Origin: Planctomycetota bacterium
GTDB lineage: Bacteria; Planctomycetota; Phycisphaerae; WQYP01
Assembly: GCA_021805985.1 (NCBI GenBank)
Contig: JAJZDN010000003.1
Coordinates: 1 to 64,000, forward strand
DNA: 64,000 bases
Reading direction: 5' to 3'
Part shown: one piece after another, positions 15,918 to 24,445 of the stretch
How the letters are laid out: every line of letters starts with the position of its first letter
How positions within the stretch are numbered: the stretch's first letter is position 1
Translations under genes and position numbers: made by a program
Notes under the pieces: model-generated
Database searches by the model: none
Told to the model about the DNA's origin: nothing
What the model saw: the letters and a program-made list of their open reading frames with translations, nothing else

Positions 15918-16796
15918 TTACGATGAACTAGGCCGGTGGGGCTTAACCACTTTCCATGCCAAGCCGCAAGCCCGCATCAGCAGAATCGTGACATAGGTGA
16001 CATCAAGTTCATACCAACGCATCCCATGGGCCGCAGAGCGCTGCTGGGCGTGGTGGTTGTTGTGCCAGCCTTCTCCAAAGGACATCAAAGCCACCCACCA
16101 GTTGTTGCGCGAGTCATCGGTTGTCTCAAAATTGCGGTAGCCCCAGGTATGAGCTGCGGAATTAACAAACCAGGTTGCGTGATACATCACCACCACTCGC
16201 ACGCATACTCCCCACAGGAACCAGGAGACGCCTCCCATGGGGTTGCCCAGCCACATCCAGCCGAGAGCAAATAAGATAGCGGCAAGAAAAAACTGCGGTA
16301 CGTACCAATAGCGATCCAGAAAGCATAAGACTGGATCGCGCTGAATATCCTTGGTAAGTTTCACGGGATCATCCCCGATCCGTGAAGAATGGATAATCCA
16401 CAACATGTGAGACCAGGAAAAACCGTCACGTGGAGAATGCGGATCACCAGGTTCGTCCGATTCCTTATGATGCAGGCGATGCGTGCCAACCCATTGAATT
16501 GGCCCCCCCTGCCAGGAAAGGCAGGCAAAGACCGTGAGAATATATTCAATGGGTTTATAAGTTACAAAGCTGCGGTGAGTCAAGAGACGGTGGTACCCCA
16601 GCGTGACACCTAATCCGCCGGCAATCCACGCCATAATAAAAAACACAACGATGGATGACACATGGATAAACATCGGCACAAATGCCACCAGCGTCAGCAC
16701 GTGGAGAATCGCAAAAACCGTAGAGTAATACCATTGGAAATGAACTGTTCGGCCATCGCGCAATTCGCGTCGGAGAAGCTTCGTGTTTGCTGCCAT
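15918..16796 (-). CDS. Membrane fatty-acid (delta-9 type) desaturase
   Basis: A ~292-residue di-iron desaturase that inserts a cis double bond into acyl chains. The three His boxes are present: HRLLTH, HRLHH (in WVGTHRLHHKESD) and HNNHH, and there are about four membrane helices. ATG 16796 has GAGGCA upstream; ATG 16808 is close and also possible, while the long open frame before it looks non-coding. It is divergent from the GH35 gene. The length and box spacing match acyl-CoA/acyl-lipid desaturases of the SCD/OLE1 group found in many bacteria. Confidence 0.92.
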   Translation of the reverse strand: MAANTKLLRRELRDGRTVHFQWYYSTVFAILHVLTLVAFVPMFIHVSSIVVFFIMAWIAGGLGVTLGYHRLLTHRSFVTYKPIEYILTVFACLSWQGGPIQWVGTHRLHHKESDEPGDPHSPRDGFSWSHMLWIIHSSRIGDDPVKLTKDIQRDPVLCFLDRYWYVPQFFLAAILFALGWMWLGNPMGGVSWFLWGVCVRVVVMYHATWFVNSAAHTWGYRNFETTDDSRNNWWVALMSFGEGWHNNHHAQQRSAAHGMRWYELDVTYVTILLMRACGLAWKVVKPHRPSSS

Positions 16797-16879
16797 GTAC
16801 TGCCTCATGCTATCTGCTTGCTGCAACTTGGTAAAAACAACTTTATTACCAAAGCCGCAAGTCCGGGAACTTAATGGAT

Positions 16880-16888
16880 AGTATAGCA
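16880..16888 (-). promoter_or_regulatory. Possible extended -10 for the desaturase gene
   Basis: Read on the minus strand this is TGCTATACT, matching an extended -10 (TGN-TATAAT with one change), about 85 bases before the start. No clear -35 was found. Confidence 0.3.
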
Positions 16889-17031
16889 TACCACAGGGCA
16901 AAAAGTGAAACATATTATTGGCAAGCGTCATTGCCAAATCAATATCCGCTTGTATAGTAACGGTCCGTGAGGCACGCAAAGAGAATCCGCCGCCACACGA
17001 GAAGAACCGACATACTGAAAGGCATCGCGTT

Positions 17032-19833
17032 ATGGAAAAAAAATTACCACAACTGGATCGTCGCGACTTTGTCAAATTGGGAGCGGTGGTCTCTGCGACC
17101 GCAGCCTTAAACGCGGGAGGCCTGACCGCGTCAGCCGCTTCCGAGAAGTTCCCGCCGCGACCGTTTTTTCAGCCCCATCGCATTCGCTATGACCGGCACA
17201 CTCTGATTTTGGACGACAAACCATTTTTTATGTATAGCGGGTGCTTCCATTATTACCGCTGCGCCAAACCCTTATGGCGTGAGCGATTCGCAAAAATCAA
17301 AGAAGCTGGATTTAATACCGTGCAGACCTACGTCGCGTGGAATATGCACGAAGCCCAAATGCCCTCCGGCCTGGATGATTATTCCAAAATTGATCTCACC
17401 GAGCTAGATGACTGGTTGACCATGGCCACGCAGGAATTCGGACTGTATGTCAGCATTCGCCCAGGACCCTATATTTGCGCCGAATGGGATACCGGGGGCT
17501 TCCCGCAATGGTTGATGACCAAAAAGCCACGGGATTATCAAGGCGAATGGTTGCGCAGCGATGATCCGATTTTTATGGCTTGGAGCCGCCACTGGTACAA
17601 TGCCGTTTGCCCGGTCATTGCCAAACATCAGATTACCCGCAAAGGCCCGGGTGAACCGGGCGTGATGATTTTTCAAGTCGAAAATGAATACGACTACGCG
17701 CCTTTCTCGAATTGGATTAAACGGATCTACGTTGAATCTCTGGTCACGGGCGCTTTGAAAAATGGGATCGAAGTTCCCCTGTTTATCAACTGGGGCCAGT
17801 GTGTGGTGGGTTCTAAAAATCCACTGCTCCGGCGGGTCTTTGATGCCATGGATTTCTATCCAGGATGGGGTGTCGACAGCGTTCTTGGCTCCATCGAATG
17901 GATGCGAAAAAATCAATCGCGTGCACCGCTTATGACCGCGGAACTGCAAGGCGGCTGGTTTAGTGGCGTGGGAGATGTTCCGCCGTTACGCACGCACGTG
18001 GACCATTATCGCTCTGATCTTATTCCACCACAAATCAACAACCTCACACTTTTCTGCATTCAGAATGGTGTGACAATGGTTAATTATTACATGCTCTTCG
18101 GTGGCACCAATTTTGGTGGAAGACCCGCCGCTGGTATTGCCACATCCTACGATTATAGTGCCCCCATCAGAGAAAACGGCGGTGTGGGAACCAAGTACCT
18201 GCGCGTTAAAGCTCTCGCGGCCATGCTTAAGGAGCACGGCGCGGCGCTGGCACAATCGGAAGCTTTGACGGTAAAGGGCAAAACCGGATTTTCTGATGTT
18301 TATCTGGCAGCGCGCAAAGCGCCGGACGGCAGCATCTATTTATTTATTCGCACCGACCAGCATGGGCACAGCCGCAACGGCAAAGCACATGTGGCCATTG
18401 CGGGTGTGGGCACGGTTGAACTTCACTATGAACTGGAACCTTTCGGATCCAAGATTCTCTTTCTGCCGGCGGGCGTCACCTCAGCTGACAGCGGGAAATG
18501 GCTACCGGAACCGCAGCAAGATCAGAAACGTCCAACGGATCTGCCGTCGGGTGTAACCATTGGTTCCGTAAAATCGGCCGTTGATCCGGAACCATCTCAT
18601 TGGCGAGCAATCAAGCCGAATCAATCATTGGCGGAGTTGGGCGTATATGTCTCGGGTTTCAGCTATTACCGCGCAAAGTTAAATCTCCATGCCCTGCCGC
18701 CGAAGATTTCGGCCGTTGCGCTGGCCGCCACGTTGAATAACTCCGACGGCGCTACCGCCAATGTCGATGGGGAAATACTTTATTCCAAGCCCAATTCCGG
18801 CGCGGCGGCGATGTACGAATCAGCGAAGCCTCTGGAAACAGGCCAGCACACTGCCACGCTGGTATACGAAAATCGTGGTCATCCCAATGGCGGAATGGGT
18901 ATGGAAGCGGTATACGGAATCTATGATATTTCCCTGGTGCCCAACAACCTTGCCGGAAAGCTCATAAATCCCTGGCGAATGAAAGAGGTGCAGCAGCCAG
19001 GCAATCCTTCGCATGCACCTTTTATTGGCACCAATGTCTCAGTCCACGGATGGAAAGAACTTACAACAAAAGACGCATTAAGCGCCGCGCAGCTTAAGCT
19101 GCCAAACTCCAGCGCTATATTTCGCACCACGCTGCATATAACCCAGGAAGATCTGACAGAACATAAAACCGTGCTGCATATGAGCCGAATAGATGACAAT
19201 GGCTGGGTATTTGTCAATGGCAAACTTCTCGGCACGACCAACAACTGGGACCAGGCCTGGAGCTTTAACGCCGAAAAACTCCTGCATGTTGGAAACAATA
19301 CCCTGGCGGTGCTGGTGCAAAATACTAACGGTTCCGGAGGGCTTGGCGGCGTAAAACTTACTTCAACGCCGGCTTTAGCGGCGTTATCCACCACGGTCGG
19401 ATCATTGGAATTTGCGCCGCATCCAACCGGGGTTGAAGCAGGCTGGCATAAGCCTCATTTTGATGATTCGGCTTGGCAACAGCGGGACCTGACAGGACGC
19501 CCGCATGACGACGCCAAAGCGGCACTGCTTTCCTGGCACCGCATGGAATTTATTTTACCCCCGGTGAAGGCAGGCATCTGGCTACCTTGGTGCCTGAAAA
19601 TTCAGGCTACCGGCACGGGCTTTATTTATGTTAATGGACATGAATATGGCCGATTCTGGCAAGGTGGCGGACAGCGGGAATATTACCTTCCGGAATGCTG
19701 GCTTGACACCCGGCCCGGCCAAAAAAACGTCATCGCATTGTGCCTGCGGGCGGTTGATAAACCAGCACAAATTCTAGCTGCGTCCGTGGAGCCATATGTG
19801 GTTTATGCGGAATATCGATCCAAACCGGCCTGA
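17032..19833 (+). CDS. Exported GH35 beta-galactosidase
   Basis: A 933-residue glycoside hydrolase family 35 enzyme removing terminal beta-galactose from glycans. The N-terminus carries a Tat-like signal (LDRRDFVKLGA, Ala-rich core). The barrel shows FHYYRC, GFNTVQTYVAWNMHE, RPGPYICAEWDTGGFPQWL (family signature), the acid/base in QVENEYDY and the likely nucleophile in TAELQGGW. The C-terminal half holds galactose-binding-like beta-jelly-roll parts (GWVFVNGKLLG, FIYVNGHEYGRFWQGG). ATG 17032 follows an upstream frame that lacks a start signal. It is a single gene divergent from the desaturase, so a stand-alone polysaccharide-degrading enzyme. Confidence 0.93.
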   Translation: MEKKLPQLDRRDFVKLGAVVSATAALNAGGLTASAASEKFPPRPFFQPHRIRYDRHTLILDDKPFFMYSGCFHYYRCAKPLWRERFAKIKEAGFNTVQTYVAWNMHEAQMPSGLDDYSKIDLTELDDWLTMATQEFGLYVSIRPGPYICAEWDTGGFPQWLMTKKPRDYQGEWLRSDDPIFMAWSRHWYNAVCPVIAKHQITRKGPGEPGVMIFQVENEYDYAPFSNWIKRIYVESLVTGALKNGIEVPLFINWGQCVVGSKNPLLRRVFDAMDFYPGWGVDSVLGSIEWMRKNQSRAPLMTAELQGGWFSGVGDVPPLRTHVDHYRSDLIPPQINNLTLFCIQNGVTMVNYYMLFGGTNFGGRPAAGIATSYDYSAPIRENGGVGTKYLRVKALAAMLKEHGAALAQSEALTVKGKTGFSDVYLAARKAPDGSIYLFIRTDQHGHSRNGKAHVAIAGVGTVELHYELEPFGSKILFLPAGVTSADSGKWLPEPQQDQKRPTDLPSGVTIGSVKSAVDPEPSHWRAIKPNQSLAELGVYVSGFSYYRAKLNLHALPPKISAVALAATLNNSDGATANVDGEILYSKPNSGAAAMYESAKPLETGQHTATLVYENRGHPNGGMGMEAVYGIYDISLVPNNLAGKLINPWRMKEVQQPGNPSHAPFIGTNVSVHGWKELTTKDALSAAQLKLPNSSAIFRTTLHITQEDLTEHKTVLHMSRIDDNGWVFVNGKLLGTTNNWDQAWSFNAEKLLHVGNNTLAVLVQNTNGSGGLGGVKLTSTPALAALSTTVGSLEFAPHPTGVEAGWHKPHFDDSAWQQRDLTGRPHDDAKAALLSWHRMEFILPPVKAGIWLPWCLKIQATGTGFIYVNGHEYGRFWQGGGQREYYLPECWLDTRPGQKNVIALCLRAVDKPAQILAASVEPYVVYAEYRSKPA

Positions 19834-19895
19834 TCATGAAATTGTGGCAACTGCCAAGCGTATGATCTGCCGCCGTGAAACTTGTGCTACTACGG

Positions 19896-21104
19896 TCAAG
19901 GTAAAATCAGCATGGCGTCGCCGTAGCTATAGAATCGGTAACGGCGTTCGATAGCCTGTTGATAAATTTCTTTTAGCCGATTCATCCCTGTTAACGCCCC
20001 GACCAAGGCCAGAAGCGTGCTCCGGGGCAAATGAAAATTAGTAATTAGCGCATCGGTGAGTTGAAAAGTGTATCCGGGTTCAATAAGCAGACTTGTTGAC
20101 CCGGAAAAATCCTCCGGAGGCTTTGACGTATCAAGAATGGCGCAGGCCATGGTTTCCAACGTCCGGACGGTGGTCGTGCCGACCAGCACCATTCGTCCTG
20201 ATCGCGATTTTTGCTGACGGATGTGTTCCACCGTGGCGCGGGGAATCATAAATGTTTCCTGGTGCATCGGATGTTGATCCAGGCTTGCGGCTTTCACCGG
20301 TAAAAAAGTTCCTAAGCCGACATGCAGGGTGATAAATGCACGCTGAATCTGCCGCTGCTGTAAGTTTACAAAAACTTCGGGGGTAAAATGCAGACCGGCA
20401 GTGGGAGCCGCCAGAGCGCCGGCGGCGCTGGCGTATATGGTCTGGTAGTTTTGTGCATCGGCAGAATTATCGCCATCCGGGACGCTTGTGGTGCAGGCAT
20501 GTTGCTTGCCGCTGTTTTGCGAATCGGCAACATTTCCCACCGGCGGCTGGCGCGGCGGAGGTACCGCCGATGCGGTGGATTGGTGGCGGTTGGCGACAGT
20601 TTGCGGGTTGATCCCCCGTGCTTTTTCAATATAAGGCGGCAACGGGATATCGCCGAAATCGGCCAAAACCTCCGGAGCTGGTCTGGCATCACTGACTTCT
20701 ACAATCCATTGGCCTTTTTCGGCTTCGCGCTCCAGCAGTTTTAGGTGAAGGACATCGGCACCGTTTTCAGACCGGGCAGTAAGCTGCACGCCTGCCTGAG
20801 CCCGGCCCCGGGTCCGTAACAGAACGCGCCAGATACCGGGCGATATTTCGGCAATAAATAAGCCAGTAATTTGCCCGCCGGATTGCTTTGTCAGGGAGAG
20901 TTTCGCCGGCAGCACACGCGTGTCGTTGGCGATTAAAAGGTCCCCGGGAGAGAGCAGATGCGGAAGATCCGAAAAAAGGCAATGGTCGATCGAATCAGCA
21001 CTGCGATGATAGACCAGCAGCCGACTGTGGTCACGCGGATAGACCGGATTGCGAGCAATTAATTCCGGTGGAAGCGTATAATCGAGTTCATCCGTATACA
21101 ACAT
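19896..21104 (-). CDS. queA: S-adenosylmethionine:tRNA ribosyltransferase-isomerase
   Basis: Transfers and isomerises the ribosyl part of SAM onto preQ1 at tRNA wobble position 34, giving epoxyqueuosine. Family blocks are clear: LPPELIARNPVYPRDHSRLL, NDTRVLPAK, GDIPLPPYI, GALAAPTAGLHFT, HVGLGTFLPV, GTTTVRTLE, ITNFHLPRSTLL. The protein is ~402 residues against a usual ~345; the excess is a low-complexity Pro/Ser/Asn/Asp-rich insert of about 55 residues (DNA ~20450-20615) just before the conserved YQT-Y-A block. The start ATG 21104 overlaps no codon of the preceding glycosyltransferase but lies within ten bases of its stop, so they are coupled. Confidence 0.95.
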   Translation of the reverse strand: MLYTDELDYTLPPELIARNPVYPRDHSRLLVYHRSADSIDHCLFSDLPHLLSPGDLLIANDTRVLPAKLSLTKQSGGQITGLFIAEISPGIWRVLLRTRGRAQAGVQLTARSENGADVLHLKLLEREAEKGQWIVEVSDARPAPEVLADFGDIPLPPYIEKARGINPQTVANRHQSTASAVPPPRQPPVGNVADSQNSGKQHACTTSVPDGDNSADAQNYQTIYASAAGALAAPTAGLHFTPEVFVNLQQRQIQRAFITLHVGLGTFLPVKAASLDQHPMHQETFMIPRATVEHIRQQKSRSGRMVLVGTTTVRTLETMACAILDTSKPPEDFSGSTSLLIEPGYTFQLTDALITNFHLPRSTLLALVGALTGMNRLKEIYQQAIERRYRFYSYGDAMLILP

Positions 21105-21113
21105 CAAGCCCAA

Positions 21114-22370
21114 TCAGGAAGCACTGGCGGCATCGAGTCTGCTGATACGACGCTTACGTAACATGCGCGATCTGGCCACGCGGCCCGATAAAAAGAGTCC
21201 GCGCCCTGGCCGGTCCTCCACATCCAGCGGTAAATTCATAACAGTGTCGACGATGCTTTGGGCGGCTTGCGGACGCGCCAAGTGTCGCGTGTTTGCCCGC
21301 ATAAGCTCCAGGCGCTGTGGATCTTCCATAAGTTTTTGAATTTTCCAGGCCAGCGTCGGCAAGTTGTTACTGCGAATGGCCACACCGCATTCCAGAAGAT
21401 GAGCCGAGTTGCGTTCCTCCTGGCCAGGAATAGGATTCACAATGCACAGCGGCAAGTTCCGCGCCATGGCCTCGCTGGTGGTCAGGCCACCGGGTTTGCC
21501 CAGCAGCAGATCAGCCGCAGCCATGTATTCATCCATCAAAGGCGTAAAGCCAACCGGGATTACCCGTGCCGACGAACTACGATTTTGTCGGCCAGCGATT
21601 TGATCCAGGTGACGTTTTAATTCCTCACTTCTTCCGGCGATCACGACCAACTGAACGGGGCGTTTAATTTTAAGCAGCTCCGCCAGCAGCGCCTCTACGG
21701 GGCCGACACCATAACCGCCGGCGGAAACCAGGATGGCAAACATATTATCGGCCAGGTTAAGTTTGCGGCAGGCTGTCGCGCGGGATTTGGGTTCCATGAA
21801 TACCGGATCAATGGGAATCCCGGACATACTGATGCGGTGGGGATCAATGCCCATTTGCACCAGAAATTCCCGCGTTTCGTCCAGGAGAACAAAGTACTGC
21901 TGGTAGGTGCGATTCAGCCACATGGCATGGCAGTCATAGTCGGTTACAACAATAGCGGGCTTAACCGGGCTTCTACCTGTTTCATACAACCAGCCCAAAA
22001 GGCTCGCGGGCGTAAAATGTGTGCAAATAATATGGTCGGGCTGAAAGGCCATGGTCGCTTTGAGAAAAGGGCGAGCATTAAACTTCTCAAACGCCAGTCG
22101 CATTTTTTCATTTCGCCACGGCGTGTCAAACGTATCGTAGATCCATCCTAACATGCGCGGCGCTTTGTTAATCAGATCAAGATATGTTTGCGAGTAAATG
22201 TGCCGAAACAGCCGCGTGGTATATTTAAGCATATCCCAGTGCTGCACTTCTCCCACACCGGGATGCTGCTGACATATTCGCAGCAATGCATCGGCGGCCC
22301 GCACATGGCCGGTACCGGCCGACGCGGAAAGAAGCAGTACTTTCCGTTTTTTTACGGGTCCTTCTGGCAT
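21114..22370 (-). CDS. MGDG-synthase/UgtP-like GT-B glycosyltransferase
   Basis: A ~418-residue GT28-type enzyme of the diacylglycerol glycosyltransferase group, which transfers sugar from UDP- or GDP-sugar to a membrane lipid. N-terminal SASAGTGHVRAADAL is the acceptor-side loop; the C-terminal donor domain has SAGGYGVGPVEALL, IPVGFTPLMDEYMAAADLLLGKPGG and TSEAMARNLP then PIPGQEERN. ATG 22370 has AAGGAAG just upstream and is preferred to GTG 22391. The Arg/Lys-rich C-terminus could aid membrane binding. It lies between a pterin carbinolamine dehydratase gene and queA, with short gaps. Product (glyco- or galactolipid) cannot be told from sequence. Confidence 0.85.
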   Translation of the reverse strand: MPEGPVKKRKVLLLSASAGTGHVRAADALLRICQQHPGVGEVQHWDMLKYTTRLFRHIYSQTYLDLINKAPRMLGWIYDTFDTPWRNEKMRLAFEKFNARPFLKATMAFQPDHIICTHFTPASLLGWLYETGRSPVKPAIVVTDYDCHAMWLNRTYQQYFVLLDETREFLVQMGIDPHRISMSGIPIDPVFMEPKSRATACRKLNLADNMFAILVSAGGYGVGPVEALLAELLKIKRPVQLVVIAGRSEELKRHLDQIAGRQNRSSSARVIPVGFTPLMDEYMAAADLLLGKPGGLTTSEAMARNLPLCIVNPIPGQEERNSAHLLECGVAIRSNNLPTLAWKIQKLMEDPQRLELMRANTRHLARPQAAQSIVDTVMNLPLDVEDRPGRGLFLSGRVARSRMLRKRRISRLDAASAS

Positions 22371-22395
22371 AACTTCCTTCCCATGAGCCACTAAT

Positions 22396-22743
22396 TTACA
22401 GCACCAGCATCGCGTTTATTTTCGCGGCACAGATAAAATCATTTTCCGAAATTCCGCCTATGGCATGCGTGTTATACCGTATCACACATCGGCTGTACCC
22501 AACTTCCATATCCGGATGATGGTTCTCCAGATTCGCCAACCAGGCCACCGTATTAACAAACGCCATGGTCTGGTAGAAGTTCATAAATTCAAACGCTCGA
22601 ACCAGCGAACCGTTGCGGAATTCCCAATCCGGCAGCGATTTAAGCAGTTTATTGATCTGGGACTCGGTGTACGGCTTAACCCCGCCTTCGCAGGCTTTGC
22701 ACTTGCGGCGCGTGAAATCCGTTGGTTTGGTCTTTTTAGCCAT
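22396..22743 (-). CDS. Pterin-4a-carbinolamine dehydratase
   Basis: A 115-residue PCD/DCoH-fold protein. The active-site pattern is present: LENHHPDMEVGYSRCVIRYNTH with the paired His, and the C-terminal GISENDFICAAKI. The N-terminus (KKTKPTDFTRRKCKACEGG) has the CxxC-type cysteine pair common in bacterial members. Known members regenerate oxidised pterin cofactor for aromatic hydroxylases or act in molybdopterin-linked or regulatory roles; no hydroxylase is nearby. AAGGAAGG precedes ATG 22743. The gene is followed after 25 bases by the glycosyltransferase. Confidence 0.92.
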   Translation of the reverse strand: MAKKTKPTDFTRRKCKACEGGVKPYTESQINKLLKSLPDWEFRNGSLVRAFEFMNFYQTMAFVNTVAWLANLENHHPDMEVGYSRCVIRYNTHAIGGISENDFICAAKINAMLVL

Positions 22744-22843
22744 ATACTGCCTTCCTTATTCTGCCTGCAGTATTATACCCAACGACTATCGATACCGTCG
22801 ATTGCACTGCAAAAAATGAAGAGGGGTCGCTCAATAAGGCACG

Positions 22844-23515
22844 CTACAAAAACAAATCACCCTGTGCCTTTGGAGGCGGGCAATACGGTTGGATGCAGGC
22901 GACAGTATCATTTTCCACTCTGTTTACCAGAGTGTTCACGCGGTGTGACTGCATCTGTTCCGATGCAAAAGGCTGAAAAAAACGGCGGGTTTCCAAAGCC
23001 TCCGGCGGTGCGGATATATAAGCCATGGCCTCTGAGACAGGAAGCAGAACCGGCATACGTGCATGCACCGGCTTGACCAGCGCATTGGCCGAGGTGGTAA
23101 GAATGACAAACTTCAATTCATCGCCAAAACGGTCATATAAGCCGGCCAGACAAAATGGCGCACCGGATGTCAGTTGAAACAGGTGCGGGATCGAAGCGTT
23201 TGCAGTTTTTCGCCACTCATAAAATCCGTCAGCAGGGATTACACAGCGTCGTTGCCGAAAGGACTCGGAAAAACTGGGCGTTTCCAGTACCTTTTCCGAA
23301 CGGGCGTTAATCAGTAGGTCCGCGGTTGCACCACCGCGCTTTCGGGTAAATCCCCAGTGCGCTAAGCGAACCATTGGCCCGGAATGATCACAAATTATCA
23401 GCGCCCCCTGTCCGGGGGCAATGTTGTACCGCGGATGACTTTTTGGCACGTCTATTAGCCATGGCATTGCATTAAATGCAGCCGCCGGATTAGCCAGGGT
23501 AAAGCGTCCGCACAT
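22844..23515 (-). CDS. SRAP (HMCES/YedK) abasic-site response protein
   Basis: A 223-residue SRAP domain protein. The start is fixed by Cys2: MCGRFTL at ATG 23515, since the catalytic Cys must follow the removed Met. Other blocks are PRYNIAPGQ, INARSEKV, RRCVIPADGFYEW (with the Glu), PVHARMPVLL. Family members form a thiazolidine cross-link with abasic DNA sites through Cys2, shielding single-stranded DNA. The gene starts only 11 bases after the end of the transglutaminase gene, so it is in the same operon, which is unusual for a DNA-repair protein and is discussed among the findings. Confidence 0.93.
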   Translation of the reverse strand: MCGRFTLANPAAAFNAMPWLIDVPKSHPRYNIAPGQGALIICDHSGPMVRLAHWGFTRKRGGATADLLINARSEKVLETPSFSESFRQRRCVIPADGFYEWRKTANASIPHLFQLTSGAPFCLAGLYDRFGDELKFVILTTSANALVKPVHARMPVLLPVSEAMAYISAPPEALETRRFFQPFASEQMQSHRVNTLVNRVENDTVACIQPYCPPPKAQGDLFL

Positions 23516-23525
23516 TGTCCGGTCC

Positions 23526-24398
23526 TTAAGCTGGGGACACATCAACCGACACATACATCGTATGCTTGCCCCCTCCGAGAATCATTCCACGCAGAGGTGA
23601 CACATCAGAAAAATCACGCCCATACGCAATGGTGATGTGACGATCCGCGGGGATCATATCATTGGTCGGATCAAAATCCAGCCAACCCAGTTCAGGCACA
23701 TAAACGCTAAACCAGGCGTGGGAGGCGTCCACACCAATCAGGCGCGGCCTGCCGGGCGGAGGCAGCGTCAGCAGATACCCCGACACATACCGTGCCGCAA
23801 ATCCCATAGATCGCAGACACGCGATACCAAGATGGGCAAAATCCTGGCATACCCCTCGGCGGTGGCGGAAGATATCCGCGACGCTCGTGCTGACGGTCGT
23901 GGCCGTAGAATCAAACTGAAAATCCTGATAAATGCGGTGCATCAGGTCTTCCAATGCTTCAACAATTGGCCGATTGGGCAGAAAAGATTCGGCCGCATAC
24001 GGTGCCGCTTCGCTGGTGGGCGTGATTTTTGTGGATTCAAACGTAAATTGCACCACCCGCCCAAAGTCCACAATAGGGTTGGTAAATAAACTATCTCGGG
24101 CCTGCTCCCAAGGCTGATTGGAAAACAGCAGTCCGGTTGACGGGGAAGTTATTTCAACTTCCCCGCGGGAAGTCACCAGAAGTTCGCGGTGCGGCTCCTG
24201 GATGCTGAAAAAGGTCTGCCGATTACCGAAATAGTCCAGACGGTCCGTACGCACAGCCGCGGGGAAAATTTCCAGGTCGGAAAAATTCCAGATATGGTGC
24301 GGTGCCTCGCGGGGCAGCAGGTGGGCAATGTGATGACAAATGGTCACCGGCTGCTGATAACGGTAGCGCGTGATATGTTTTACTCGATATACAGGCAT
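23526..24398 (-). CDS. Transglutaminase-like cysteine peptidase family protein B
   Basis: A 290-residue protein with the bacterial transglutaminase N-terminal beta domain (VKHITRYRYQQPVTICHH) and the catalytic domain: Cys in RRGVCQDFAHL, His in DASHAWFSVY, Asp in DFDPTND. No signal peptide, so cytoplasmic. Such proteins regularly accompany permuted ATP-grasp and alpha-E genes and are thought to hydrolyse or transfer amide bonds of a peptide; the substrate is unknown. It is the sixth gene of the cluster running from 34142 down to 22844. Confidence 0.93.
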   Translation of the reverse strand: MPVYRVKHITRYRYQQPVTICHHIAHLLPREAPHHIWNFSDLEIFPAAVRTDRLDYFGNRQTFFSIQEPHRELLVTSRGEVEITSPSTGLLFSNQPWEQARDSLFTNPIVDFGRVVQFTFESTKITPTSEAAPYAAESFLPNRPIVEALEDLMHRIYQDFQFDSTATTVSTSVADIFRHRRGVCQDFAHLGIACLRSMGFAARYVSGYLLTLPPPGRPRLIGVDASHAWFSVYVPELGWLDFDPTNDMIPADRHITIAYGRDFSDVSPLRGMILGGGKHTMYVSVDVSPA

Positions 24399-24445
24399 AA
24401 GTCATTTTCCGCACATACGGTGCATGGTCCAACTACGGGCAAATA

